From the NCBI RefSeq assembly GCF_002015075.1, contig NZ_MUXZ01000001.1, forward strand, positions 1 through 64,000: a stretch of 64,000 nucleotides of DNA. The letters are read 5' to 3'. The position numbers and the translations under genes were made by a program. The notes below the pieces were generated by a model that saw only the letters and a list, made by a program, of their open reading frames with translations, had not been told where the DNA came from and made no database searches. This document shows positions 1 to 8,458 of this stretch, one piece after another. The stretch is from Canicola haemoglobinophilus (GTDB taxonomy: Bacteria; Pseudomonadota; Gammaproteobacteria; Enterobacterales; Pasteurellaceae). Within the stretch, counting starts at the first letter, position 1. Each line of letters opens with the position of its first letter.

Positions 1-8
1 TCGAACAG

Positions 9-29
9 GTGTGGTGTCCACACGGGTGC
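9..29. repeat. REP-like palindrome, left copy
   Basis: A 15-base block (15-29) is the exact reverse complement of 852-866 on the other side of the transposase gene. It can fold: GTGTGG at 9-14 pairs with CCACAC at 18-23 around a 3-nt loop. The inverted placement around a RAYT gene is typical of REP elements acted on by that transposase; that assignment is inferred. Confidence 0.6.
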
Positions 30-92
30 CCCAGTTTTTATAAGAGCTGTAAGAATATTATCGCTCGTATAAATTGAGTTCTAGCATGGTAA

Positions 93-641
93 TCAATATG
101 CTATATCAACATCTAATACAGCTATCAAGTCACAATAATTTCTTGCACTGCTATATTTCCATTCCCAGCTTTCAGAAACAAATCCACTTGTAACAGGATT
201 TTGATGAATATAGTTTAATTTTTCTTCAAAGAACTTTTGTGAATAAATTTCTATTGGTTGATTATGATGTTGCCAAAATTGATATTTTTGGATATTTGCT
301 TGTTTCTTTCCTGCTCGTTCAAACATCCATAAAAGCCATTCTTTGCGACTTTCTTGTGGATTATCTTTAATTAGTTTCAATATAGTTTTAGCTGTTACCT
401 GTTTGAAACTTTGTAATAATTCTGTCGGATTTTGATTTTTAGTTTGGAATAGCAAATGGACATGGCTTGGCATGATACAGTAACTATATAAAATCATCCC
501 CTTTTCTTTTCGACAAAATTCCAGAGATTGAATAATTGCTTCAAAATATATTTCTCGAATAAAAACATCTATCCAATATACAGTTGCAAAACTAACGAAG
601 TAAGCACCATCAGGATTTTTCATTTTGTATTTTCTACTCAT
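93..641 (-). CDS. REP-associated tyrosine transposase (RAYT, IS200/IS605 Y1 family)
   Basis: This 182-aa protein matches the Y1-transposase (HUH) fold used by RAYTs, single-strand nucleases that act on REP hairpins. The metal-binding HxH lies in SHVHLL (about residues 59-64), and the candidate catalytic tyrosine is in YIHQNPV near residue 143. The W/F-rich C-terminus is usual for the family. The start ATG at 641 follows a GAGGTG ribosome site. The gene stands alone, with REP-like hairpins on both sides in opposite orientation and no IS-type terminal repeats, so it is more likely a domesticated housekeeping transposase than an active IS. The open frame is intact. Confidence 0.88.
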   Translation of the reverse strand: MSRKYKMKNPDGAYFVSFATVYWIDVFIREIYFEAIIQSLEFCRKEKGMILYSYCIMPSHVHLLFQTKNQNPTELLQSFKQVTAKTILKLIKDNPQESRKEWLLWMFERAGKKQANIQKYQFWQHHNQPIEIYSQKFFEEKLNYIHQNPVTSGFVSESWEWKYSSARNYCDLIAVLDVDIAY

Positions 642-851
642 ATTTTCACACCTCTGCTAAAACTAAATGCACTTTAGTGGAATATGCTGAATTGGATAGT
701 TATTTGTGCTTATTTTTCGATAGAGATCGCAAAAATATCATGATTATATATTGTTTTTCATGCGATCAATTATTTGTGAAAGGGGCTTGCGTTGCCCTAT
801 CGTGATGTTTTGTTCTGTTTGTGAATGTGAAGATGAAGTAGATAAATAACA

Positions 852-873
852 GCACCCGTGTGGACACGGGCGC
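852..873. repeat. REP-like palindrome, right copy
   Basis: A compact hairpin: CCCGTG (855-860) and CACGGG (865-870) pair around TGGA, and the stem extends as GC/GC at 852-853 and 872-873. Bases 852-866 repeat 15-29 in inverted orientation. The rest of the 642-925 gap shows no gene. Confidence 0.65.
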
Positions 874-925
874 TATCAAAAGAAATTGAAGATAACAATT
901 TCCGCTTTTTGTTTAACTGTTTATT

Positions 926-1756
926 TTATTTGAATTTATCTGCGTAAGCAGGGCTGTTAACCCATTGGTGATCCTGTTCCCAAGTGAATTTCCATTTACG
1001 CACAGGACCTGCCATTACATTCAGATAATAGTTATTATAGCCCGCGATAGTTGCAACTGGGTGATAGCCTCTTGGTACTTGTACCACATCACCATCATAT
1101 ACCGCCATACATTCGTCTAAAGTGCGGTCGTCCGTATAAACACGTTGCATCGCAAATCCTTGTGGTGGATCGAAACGATGATAATAAGTTTCCTCTAAGT
1201 AAGTTTCATTTGGGCTATCTTTTTGATCATGTTTATGACTTGGATAAGAGCTGGTGTTTCCCTCGTCAGTAAATACCTCAACAACCAATAACGCATCTGC
1301 GGTTTCTGTTTCTGGCAGAATATTATGCACTAGTCGTTTGTTGTTGCCGAAACCACGTTGTTCCACACCAACTTGTTCTGGTGTAATTAAACGGACAGGC
1401 AAGTTGCCATTACTTGGCGCACGACAAACTGCCAGTTCTAAATAAGTTTCAGCTTTAATTTCTACTTGTTGATGATGAGGTACATAAACTGAATATGGTG
1501 GAATTTTTTCAAATGGTGTTGCTCGATTACCAATGTTGTTATATGTTTCACCACCAGCTACGATAGTTGCTTTACCACCAAGTAGAACAAAACAAGCTTC
1601 GGTTGTTTCAGTGTTAAAACTTAATGTTTGGCCTTCTTGTAAATGGTAGGTTTCAAAGCCAACATATTCCCAACCAGCGCTTTCTGGTGTCACTTTTTGT
1701 ACTTCGCCATTAGCGGCTGGATTATTTTTGCGTGATTTAGATAATAAATAACTCAT
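926..1756 (-). CDS. iolB: 5-deoxy-glucuronate isomerase
   Basis: IolB isomerises 5-deoxy-D-glucuronate to 5-dehydro-2-deoxygluconate, the step after IolD in cytoplasmic inositol breakdown. The 276-aa length fits the family, and the bicupin-like protein carries the SHKHD block, the NETYLEETYYHRF stretch and VPRGYHP that mark IolB and supply metal ligands. I chose the ATG at 1756 because AGGGGGA sits just upstream; a frame extension to 1801 lacks a ribosome site. It is transcribed away from the rest of the cluster, divergent from the MFS gene, across a shared 242-bp regulatory gap. Confidence 0.95.
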   Translation of the reverse strand: MSYLLSKSRKNNPAANGEVQKVTPESAGWEYVGFETYHLQEGQTLSFNTETTEACFVLLGGKATIVAGGETYNNIGNRATPFEKIPPYSVYVPHHQQVEIKAETYLELAVCRAPSNGNLPVRLITPEQVGVEQRGFGNNKRLVHNILPETETADALLVVEVFTDEGNTSSYPSHKHDQKDSPNETYLEETYYHRFDPPQGFAMQRVYTDDRTLDECMAVYDGDVVQVPRGYHPVATIAGYNNYYLNVMAGPVRKWKFTWEQDHQWVNSPAYADKFK

Positions 1757-1841
1757 CTTTCCCCCTATGTGATCATGTTCAAAAAATTTAGCCGAAATCA
1801 TACCGCACTTAGTAAATTTCGCTATGAGAAATATATAAAAA

Positions 1842-1901
1842 TCAAATGTAGATCACAAAATAATTATTTTATTTTTTGTAGAATTTGATAAATATTTTTC
1901 A
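1842..1901. promoter_or_regulatory. Divergent iolB/MFS control region: CRP-like site and TGAAA-type palindrome
   Basis: Bases 1842-1857 read TCAAA-N6-TCACA, a CRP-like site with a perfect right half. Bases 1886-1901 read TGATA-N6-TTTCA, one base off the TGAAA-N6-TTTCA palindrome seen upstream of mmsA and iolD. Both roles are inferred from recurrence across the cluster. Confidence 0.45.
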
Positions 1902-1998
1902 TTTCTGATTTTATTATGTGATTTTTGCTGTACATAACAAGGCGTTTTACAGAATTTAGTGGTATAGACATCCTATCAACCAAAATAAGGAGTTTTGT

Positions 1999-3378
1999 AT
2001 GAACAACTTTTTGCAAAAATATGGTTTTACCCCCGCCTCATTTTTCCAACTCATTTTGATTACCGTCAATGCACAATTAATTTATGCCTTCTGGGATATT
2101 CGTAATAGTGTGCCTGGTGGTTTCCCTGCTGCTTTAGGTGTTACCGATCAACAAGCGGGTTATTTATACTCTATGCAAGGGCTAGTTATTATTTTAGGAA
2201 CTATTGCTTTAGGCTGGGTTGGTGATCGTTTTTCTATTCGCTCCATTATGTTGTTATCTACTGTTGGTGTTGGTGGAATTTCGTTATTCCTGACACTTTC
2301 ATCTCCGGGTTTAAGTATGCCAGTGTTACTTGCCTGTTTCTTCTCCATGTTATTTTTTAGTGAGGTGTTGTTTAAACCAGCCAACTTCAAAGCCCTAAGA
2401 ATTTCTACCACAGAAAAACATCAAGGTATGGTATTTGGTTTATTTGAATTCGGTCGTGGTTTACTTGCCTTCCTTATTTCATTGCTATGGACAGTGATGC
2501 TCTATTATAAAGTAGGTCCAAAAGCGATGATGATGACCAGCTGTATTATCGTGATTATTACTGGTATTGCCGTATTCTTTATCGTGCCTAAAGATCAAAA
2601 AGTGGGAGATGAAGATACTCAAGTGAATACCACTAAAGAGGCTATTCAAGGTGTTGCTCGTGTGGCTAAGTTACCTGTTGTATGGATTGCTGGAATTAAT
2701 GTGTTCTGTATTTATGGTGCCTTTGTTGCAGCAGGAACCTATTTTGCGCGTTTCTTACAAGGTGGATACGGTACAAGTGCGGTGGCGGCTGCGGTTTTTG
2801 CCACAGTAGTCATTGCCTTGAGAATGTTACCTTTAGTTTCTTCTGTGCTAGTGGAAAAAGTGTTTTCTTCAACCGCACATTTTATGCGAGTAATGCAAAT
2901 TATCTTAGTGGTTATTTTGACTGTGATTGGCATTATCTTCTTTACAAATCACCCAGATATTTCTTTATATGCTGATGGTTATGTTCCAGATAATACACCA
3001 GTCGGCTTAATTTCTTCTGGTATGTTCTGGACGCTTGTCGTTCTTATGTTATGTGCATCTGCTTGTATTTTTATGATTCGAGGTGTTTATTATGCGCCAA
3101 TTGGTGAAATGGGCGTGGATAAAAAACATTCATCAGCAGCTATGTCATTCGCGATTACTATCGGTTATATCCCTGCTTTATTGGCACCAATCGTATTGGG
3201 TGGCTTGGTCAAATCGCCTGCAAAAGATGCAACAGGACAAATTATTCGCTCTTATTTAACTGATACACAAGTGTTAGCCTGTGCTTTCTTTGGTCTTGCT
3301 GTTCTAGCATTAATTTCTGTTTTCATGTCTCATACTTTAATCAAAATGAAACAGAAACAAGCAGAAACTAAGAATTAA
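1999..3378 (+). CDS. MFS transporter, possibly for a phosphoinositol compound
   Basis: A 459-aa polytopic protein with about 12 hydrophobic segments, an MFS loop 2-3 signature (GWVGDRFSIRS) and a central cytoplasmic loop near residues 195-215. It recalls the YihN/organophosphate-antiporter side of the superfamily more than the sugar-porter family that usually carries free inositol; this placement is from memory. AAGGAG precedes the ATG. The next gene, a PI-PLC-domain enzyme, starts about 12 bp after its stop, so the two are surely co-transcribed. A substrate such as glycerophosphoinositol or inositol phosphate is inferred from that pairing; free inositol remains possible. Confidence 0.75.
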   Translation: MNNFLQKYGFTPASFFQLILITVNAQLIYAFWDIRNSVPGGFPAALGVTDQQAGYLYSMQGLVIILGTIALGWVGDRFSIRSIMLLSTVGVGGISLFLTLSSPGLSMPVLLACFFSMLFFSEVLFKPANFKALRISTTEKHQGMVFGLFEFGRGLLAFLISLLWTVMLYYKVGPKAMMMTSCIIVIITGIAVFFIVPKDQKVGDEDTQVNTTKEAIQGVARVAKLPVVWIAGINVFCIYGAFVAAGTYFARFLQGGYGTSAVAAAVFATVVIALRMLPLVSSVLVEKVFSSTAHFMRVMQIILVVILTVIGIIFFTNHPDISLYADGYVPDNTPVGLISSGMFWTLVVLMLCASACIFMIRGVYYAPIGEMGVDKKHSSAAMSFAITIGYIPALLAPIVLGGLVKSPAKDATGQIIRSYLTDTQVLACAFFGLAVLALISVFMSHTLIKMKQKQAETKN

Positions 3379-3390
3379 TAGGTGGTTGTG

Positions 3391-4239
3391 ATGAATAGCC
3401 AAAATATAGTTGGAAGTCGGTGGATCACAGAATGTGATCCCGATCTTCGCATCACTGAGTTAATGATTCCAGGTACTCATGATTCTGCCACATCAACTTG
3501 TTATGAGCGCTATTATCGAACGCAAGATCTATCTCTTGCGGAGCAATTGGATTGTGGCGTGCGATTTTTAGATATTCGTTTACGTAGGGAAATGGTGGCA
3601 GCACATCGAGAATGGATTAGCGATATTAGTGCAGAGGAAATTTTTGAAAAGTGCGGTGAGTTTTTACAAAAAAATCCGCAAGAGTTTGTGTTAATGCGTA
3701 TTCAAAATGCCAATGAGCAGAAAGATGATTTTCCTGAATATGCAGAAGCTTTATTATCCAAGGTACAGCAATATAAATCGTTGTTTTATGCTTGGGATAA
3801 ATCACAAATTGCACAAGATGGTAATCCAATATGGCCAAGGATTGCACAAGCGGCTGGAAAGATTATTCCTATTGAATGTGCCCCACCAAATATGTTGGTA
3901 AATAAAATCAATGGAGATCTATGGGCAGCTAATTGGCATGAAAATGCCCAAATTTTGTTGCAGGATTTATGGAATGGACCGACATTGGAAGAAAAATCCC
4001 TTGCAATTAAAAGTCTAGTTGAACAAAGTGGAATAGTGGATTTAGACAAGTTATTGCTAAATCATATTAGTGCAACCAATGGGGAATTACAGTATCCCGA
4101 TGCTTATGCAGAACAGTTAAATAAATATGCGAGCCAATTATGGCAGCAATTAGCAAAACGTAGTTTTAGAGGGATACAAATTTACGATTTTATTAATCCT
4201 TCTATTTGCCAAGAGTTGCTACGATTAAATTTTGCTTAG
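3391..4239 (+). CDS. Cytoplasmic PI-PLC X-domain phosphodiesterase
   Basis: This 282-aa protein carries the phosphatidylinositol-specific phospholipase C X-domain: IPGTHDS (His30, Asp31), RFLDIRLR (Asp61, Arg63), a second His at 72 in AAHREW, FLQKNPQEF, and a C-terminal IYDFIN (Asp266). These match the general acid/base, Arg and Asp positions of Bacillus PI-PLC. There is no signal peptide or lipobox, unlike secreted virulence PI-PLCs. The chosen ATG at 3391 has AGGTGG 5 nt upstream; an in-frame GTG at 3382 is the alternative. Co-transcription with an MFS gene inside an iol cluster suggests it releases inositol phosphate from an imported glycerophosphoinositol-like substrate. The function is inferred; the fold is clear. 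It carries an uptake signal core at 3649-3657. Confidence 0.82.
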   Translation: MNSQNIVGSRWITECDPDLRITELMIPGTHDSATSTCYERYYRTQDLSLAEQLDCGVRFLDIRLRREMVAAHREWISDISAEEIFEKCGEFLQKNPQEFVLMRIQNANEQKDDFPEYAEALLSKVQQYKSLFYAWDKSQIAQDGNPIWPRIAQAAGKIIPIECAPPNMLVNKINGDLWAANWHENAQILLQDLWNGPTLEEKSLAIKSLVEQSGIVDLDKLLLNHISATNGELQYPDAYAEQLNKYASQLWQQLAKRSFRGIQIYDFINPSICQELLRLNFA

Positions 4240-4264
4240 TTAAGTAGATAGATTTAACAAAAAA

Positions 4265-4333
4265 TCCAATCTAGATCACAAAAATGAAATAAATGTTTCG
4301 TTTTTATTGAAATGAATTGAAAATTTTATTTCA
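4265..4333 (+). promoter_or_regulatory. mmsA promoter region: CRP-like site plus two palindromes
   Basis: TCCAA-N6-TCACA occupies 4265-4280, with TCTAGA as in the ideal CRP spacer. It is followed after 4 nt by TGAAA-N6-TTTCG (4285-4300) and then a perfect TGAAA-N6-TTTCA (4318-4333). The CRP-plus-palindrome spacing is identical to that upstream of iolD. Confidence 0.5.
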
Positions 4334-4399
4334 TTGATCTACCCTAGACACATAGCAAAAATGCTTTGTAATTGATCCAAAATACATAAGGAGAAAATA

Positions 4400-5908
4400 A
4401 TGGAAACGGTTTTAAACTTTATTAATGGTAAACAAGTAGCAAGTAAAGGTACTAAAGCTTGGCCTATTTATAACCCAGCAACTGGTGAGCAAATTCGTCA
4501 AGTAATGATGAGTACTGCTGAAGAAGTGAATGAAGCAGTTGAAGTTGCACAAAAAGCATTTCCAGCTTGGGCGTCAACATCTCCACTTCGTCGTGCTCGT
4601 GTAATGTTTAAATTTAAACAATTATTAGAGCGTGATTGGGATGATTTAGCACGTTTAATTACCGAAGAACATGGTAAAGTTTTCTCTGATGCACAAGGCG
4701 AATTAACTCGTGGTTTAGAAGTTGTCGAGTTTGCTTGCGGTATTCCACACTTAGTAAAAGGTGAGTTCTCTGAGCAAGCTGGTCGTGGTATTGATATTCA
4801 CTCAGCAATGCAACCTCTTGGTGTTTGTGTTGGTATTACACCATTTAACTTCCCAGCAATGGTGCCAATGTGGATGTTCCCAATTGCACTTGCTTGCGGT
4901 AACACATTTATTTTAAAACCAGCGAAAGCTGACCCATCTTTATCAATTCGTTTAGCTGAGTTATTAAAAGAAGCTGGACTTCCAGACGGTGTATTTAACG
5001 TTGTGCATGGCGACCGTCAAGATAATGAAATTTTATTACGTGATCCACGTGTGAAAGCAGTCAGTTTCGTAGGTTCAACTACAGCAGCAGCACACGTTCA
5101 TGCGATTGGTTCTGCACATGGTAAACGTGTTCAAGCATTAGGTGCGGCGAAAAACCATGGCTTAGTTATGCCAGATGTAGATATTGAAGCAACAGCTAAC
5201 GCATTATTAGGTGCAGCATTCGGTGCAGCGGGCGAACGTTGCATGGCATTACCTTTAGCAGTAACTATTGATGATGAAACTGCAGATAAATTAGTTGCAG
5301 CGTTAAAACCAAAAGTAGAAGCATTACGTTATGGTTCAGGCTTAACTAAAGAAGGCGAAAAAGAAAATGACTTTGGTCCATTAATTACTCGTCAACATCG
5401 TGATAACGTTAAACGTTATGTGGATATTGGTGTGGAAGAAGGCGCAACCTTAGTTGTTGATGGTCGTGATAAATTCCCTGCTGGCTATGAAAATGGTTTC
5501 TTCATCGGTGGTTGCTTATTCGATCATGTAACCCCTGAAATGACCATTTACAAAGAAGAAATCTTTGGTCCTGTGTTAGGTATTGTCCGTGCGAAAAGCT
5601 TCCAAGAAGCAATGAAACTTATTAACGAACATCAATTCGGTAATGGTGCGGCAATCTTTACTAACAATGGTGCGGCGGCTCGTGAATTTACATATCAAGT
5701 ACAAGCAGGTATGGTGGGCGTGAACGTTCCAATTCCAGTTCCGATGGCATTCCATTGCTTCGGTGGTTGGAAAGACTCTGCTTATGGCGCATTAAATGCT
5801 TATGGTCCAGACGGTGTTCGTTTCTATACGAAGATGAAAACTGTGACAACTCGTTGGCCAGAAAAAGAAATTGAATCAAAAGCTGCATTTAGTATGCCAA
5901 CCCTATAA
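4400..5908 (+). CDS. mmsA: Methylmalonate-semialdehyde dehydrogenase (CoA-acylating)
   Basis: MmsA/IolA oxidises malonate semialdehyde (from inositol) to acetyl-CoA with NAD and CoA, the last step of the pathway. At 502 aa it is of family length, with the ALDH features GVCVGITPFNFP, a GSTTAAAHVH cofactor loop, the catalytic Cys in AAGERCMALP near residue 282, and EEIFGPVLGI. AAGGAG lies upstream of the ATG. A hairpin terminator follows, separating it from the next oxidoreductase. Since it acts at the pathway end, its presence shows that the strain is built to take inositol to acetyl-CoA. Confidence 0.95.
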   Translation: METVLNFINGKQVASKGTKAWPIYNPATGEQIRQVMMSTAEEVNEAVEVAQKAFPAWASTSPLRRARVMFKFKQLLERDWDDLARLITEEHGKVFSDAQGELTRGLEVVEFACGIPHLVKGEFSEQAGRGIDIHSAMQPLGVCVGITPFNFPAMVPMWMFPIALACGNTFILKPAKADPSLSIRLAELLKEAGLPDGVFNVVHGDRQDNEILLRDPRVKAVSFVGSTTAAAHVHAIGSAHGKRVQALGAAKNHGLVMPDVDIEATANALLGAAFGAAGERCMALPLAVTIDDETADKLVAALKPKVEALRYGSGLTKEGEKENDFGPLITRQHRDNVKRYVDIGVEEGATLVVDGRDKFPAGYENGFFIGGCLFDHVTPEMTIYKEEIFGPVLGIVRAKSFQEAMKLINEHQFGNGAAIFTNNGAAAREFTYQVQAGMVGVNVPIPVPMAFHCFGGWKDSAYGALNAYGPDGVRFYTKMKTVTTRWPEKEIESKAAFSMPTL

Positions 5909-5941
5909 TTAGGTTACAGGATAAAAAGTTGAGTTAATGTA

Positions 5942-5972
5942 AAAGAAGATAGTTTTTTAACTATCTTCTTTT
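5942..5972 (+). terminator. Intrinsic terminator after mmsA
   Basis: AAGAAGATAG pairs with CTATCTTCTT around a T-rich loop and is followed by TT. With only 20 bp to the next start it may act as an attenuator rather than a full stop. Confidence 0.7.
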
Positions 5973-5992
5973 GTAATAGAAGGAAATTTAAT

Positions 5993-7129
5993 ATGAAAAA
6001 AGTCAGAGTGGGTTTAATTGGAACAGGTTATATTGGGCGTTGTCATGCTATTGCTTATGCTCAAGCACCAACTGTTTTTCCGCTTGAAGCGGAATTAGTT
6101 TTAGAGTATCTAGCTGAAATAACCCCAGAACTTGCACAACAAAAGGCACAAGAATTTGGCTTTAATCGTTCAACAGGGGACTGGCGAGATGTGGTTTCAG
6201 ATCCAAATGTTGATGTAGTTGATATTTGCACACCAAACTTCTTACATAAAGAAATCGCTTTAGCTGCTATTGCGAATGGTAAACACGTTTATTCTGAAAA
6301 ACCACTTGCACTTACAGCAGCTGATGCAAAAGTCATGTATGAAGCAGCAGAAAAAGCAGGCGTAAAAACCCTTGTCGGCTTTAATTACATCAAAAACCCA
6401 ACCACCCAACTTGCTCGTGAAATTATTGAACGTGGCGAAATTGGTGAAGTAATCCATTTCTATGGAACCCATAACGAAGACTACTTAGCATCAGATAAAA
6501 CGCCATTAGATTGGCATTGTGTGCGTGAAAAAGCAGGATTGGGAGCATTAGGCGATTTAGCTGCACATATTGTGCAAATGTCACAATACTTGGTAGGCAG
6601 TGATATTGAAAAAGTGATTGGCGATATGGAAACAGTGATTAAAGATCGTCCAAATCCCAAAAATCTTGCTGAACGTTTACCAGTAGAAAATGAAGACCAA
6701 GCCACTGCTATGGTTCGTTTTGCTAATGGCTGTATGGGTACAATCGAAACCTCTCGTATTGCGTGTGGACGCAAAATGGGCTTGAGCTATGTCATTACAG
6801 GAACAAAAGGCACCATTACTTATACACAAGAACGTATGGCGGAGTTAAAACTTTACATTCATGATGAAGATCCAGCTCGCCAAGGCTTTAAAACTATTTT
6901 AACTGGGCCACTACATCCAGATTATAAAAACTTCTGTGTAAGTGCTGGTCATGGTATTGGTTTTAATGATCAAAAAACCGTTGAAATCCGTGATTTAGTC
7001 AATGGTCTAGCGAATAATCGCAATATGTATCCTGACTTTGAAGAAGGCTTCAAAGTTTCTCGTGTACTTGATGCTATAGCACAATCTTGCGAAGAAAAAC
7101 GCTGGATTAATGTAGAAGAAATTGCGTAA
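5993..7129 (+). CDS. Gfo/Idh/MocA oxidoreductase, inositol dehydrogenase-like
   Basis: A 378-aa NAD(P)-dependent dehydrogenase. The Rossmann motif GLIGTGYIGRCHA is at residues 8-20, and the EKPLAL motif typical of the Gfo/Idh/MocA family lies near residue 102. The catalytic-region block GALGDLAAHIVQ has the Asp and His used in inositol dehydrogenases. It is longer than IolG of this cluster and only distantly similar. In other iol clusters such proteins oxidise scyllo-inositol or other isomers; that is the likely role here but the substrate is not provable. AGAAGGAAA precedes the ATG. Confidence 0.8.
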   Translation: MKKVRVGLIGTGYIGRCHAIAYAQAPTVFPLEAELVLEYLAEITPELAQQKAQEFGFNRSTGDWRDVVSDPNVDVVDICTPNFLHKEIALAAIANGKHVYSEKPLALTAADAKVMYEAAEKAGVKTLVGFNYIKNPTTQLAREIIERGEIGEVIHFYGTHNEDYLASDKTPLDWHCVREKAGLGALGDLAAHIVQMSQYLVGSDIEKVIGDMETVIKDRPNPKNLAERLPVENEDQATAMVRFANGCMGTIETSRIACGRKMGLSYVITGTKGTITYTQERMAELKLYIHDEDPARQGFKTILTGPLHPDYKNFCVSAGHGIGFNDQKTVEIRDLVNGLANNRNMYPDFEEGFKVSRVLDAIAQSCEEKRWINVEEIA

Positions 7130-7160
7130 TTTTATACCGCACTTTTGTGATGGTTTAAGA

Positions 7161-7190
7161 AGGGTCGAGTTTAAGAACTCGACCTTTTTT
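7161..7190 (+). terminator. Intrinsic terminator after the oxidoreductase
   Basis: GGTCGAGTT (7163-7171) pairs perfectly with AACTCGACC (7176-7184) around TAAG, then a run of six T. A single uptake signal core lies just upstream at 7136-7144. Confidence 0.85.
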
Positions 7191-7247
7191 GTTGTATAAA
7201 TTCAAAATGTTATCTAGCTCTAATTTTCAAAAAAAATTGCTCAAAAA

Positions 7248-7361
7248 GGCGATCTTGTTCACAAAATTTTAACTTCATCATTGCTCAATATATTGAAAAA
7301 TGTTACATATTGTTTTAAACAATTTATTTCAAATTGTTTTAATTTTGGAATTTATATTTCT
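7248..7361 (+). promoter_or_regulatory. Inositol ABC-operon control region
   Basis: GGCGA-N6-TCACA at 7248-7263 resembles a CRP site. TGGAA-N6-TTTCT at 7346-7361 is a weaker version of the TGAAA-N6-TTTCA palindrome of the other iol promoters. The gap 7191-7427 is AT-rich and shows no gene. Confidence 0.4.
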
Positions 7362-7427
7362 TCAATTGGAATATAGTTGTATTTCAGAATGTAGTGATTA
7401 ACTCAACTTTCTAGGAGTAGCATTATT

Positions 7428-8363
7428 ATGAAGAAAACACTATTAGCTATGTTATGTGGCGGTCTCTTATTAACCTCTCAAGCTGTAACAGCAAAAAATT
7501 ATGTTATTGGTGCCCCAATGAATTCTTTTGCTGATAAATGGCAAACCTATCTTCAAGATGCGGTTCGTGATTTTGATAAAAAACATGATGATGTAGAAAT
7601 CAAATTAGCGGACTCAAATAGCGACCCAAACATCCAAGTAAATTTAGTTCAGAACTTTATTGATCAAAATGTTGATGCTTTACTTATTGTTCCAACAGAT
7701 CCAACCGTAGTAAAACGTATTGGTGTATTAGCGAAAAAAGCAGGTATTCCTTTAATCGTGGTAAACCGTAAACCAAATGATGAACATATGCAGTATGTCA
7801 CCAGTTTCGTTGGTTCTGATGAAATTGAAGGTGGTCGTATTCAAGGCAACTTCGTCGTTGATACCTTAGCGGGCAAAAATGCAGAAAGTCTTATTTTACT
7901 TGGACCATTGGGACAAGATGCAGTAACTAAACGTACTCAAGGTAACAAAGAAATTTTTGCACAACACAAAAATATTAAAGTGGCGAGTGAACAAGAAGGT
8001 AAATGGGAGCGTGACCGTGGGTTAGCTATTGCAGAAAACGTATTAGCTGGACACAAAGACATTAATGTTGTTGTAAGTAACAACGATGAAATGGCTATTG
8101 GTGCAATCCTTGCAACTCGTAAGTTAGGTATCAAAGATGAAGACATCACTATTGTTGGTTTAGATGCTACTCCTGATGCTTTAGAGTATTTAGGTAAAGG
8201 TTTAGATGCAACAGTATTCCAATCTGCTCAAGGTCAAGGCTACACTGGTGCAGAAATGGCTTATTTAGCTGCTAAAGGCGAAAAAGTGCCAAATGTTAAA
8301 TGGGTTCCATTTGAGCTAGTGACTCCAGATAAAAAAGAAGAATATCAAGCGAAATATAAATAA
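7428..8363 (+). CDS. Inositol/sugar ABC transporter periplasmic binding protein 1
   Basis: A 311-aa type I sugar-binding protein. A Sec signal peptide (MKK, hydrophobic stretch, cleavage after AVTA near residue 22) leads into the ribose/inositol-binding fold, with NSDPNIQVNLVQNFIDQNVDALLI, SNNDEMAIGA and VGLDATPDALEYL. It begins the ABC cassette and is followed by a hairpin and then a paralogue. Myo-inositol or an isomer is the probable ligand because the cassette sits within the iol genes; the exact ligand is inferred. Confidence 0.85.
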   Translation: MKKTLLAMLCGGLLLTSQAVTAKNYVIGAPMNSFADKWQTYLQDAVRDFDKKHDDVEIKLADSNSDPNIQVNLVQNFIDQNVDALLIVPTDPTVVKRIGVLAKKAGIPLIVVNRKPNDEHMQYVTSFVGSDEIEGGRIQGNFVVDTLAGKNAESLILLGPLGQDAVTKRTQGNKEIFAQHKNIKVASEQEGKWERDRGLAIAENVLAGHKDINVVVSNNDEMAIGAILATRKLGIKDEDITIVGLDATPDALEYLGKGLDATVFQSAQGQGYTGAEMAYLAAKGEKVPNVKWVPFELVTPDKKEEYQAKYK

Positions 8364-8380
8364 TCTTTTTTAACAAATAT

Positions 8381-8410
8381 AAAGGGTAGAGCAGTACCTA
8401 CCCTTTTATC
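8381..8410 (+). terminator. Hairpin between the two binding-protein genes
   Basis: AAAGGGTAG (8381-8389) pairs perfectly with CTACCCTTT (8398-8406) around an 8-nt loop. It probably attenuates transcription, leaving the first binding protein in excess over the later genes. Confidence 0.7.
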
Positions 8411-8458
8411 TTAATCAAATAATGCAGTATTGATAGCTATTATTTAGAGGACAAGGCG

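Noticed and set aside
1051..1445. Small + strand frames opposite iolB
   Set aside because: They are antisense shadows of a clear iolB gene with no ribosome sites or recognisable protein.
3391..4239. Secreted virulence phospholipase C
   Set aside because: No signal peptide, lipobox or membrane segment; operon context is metabolic.
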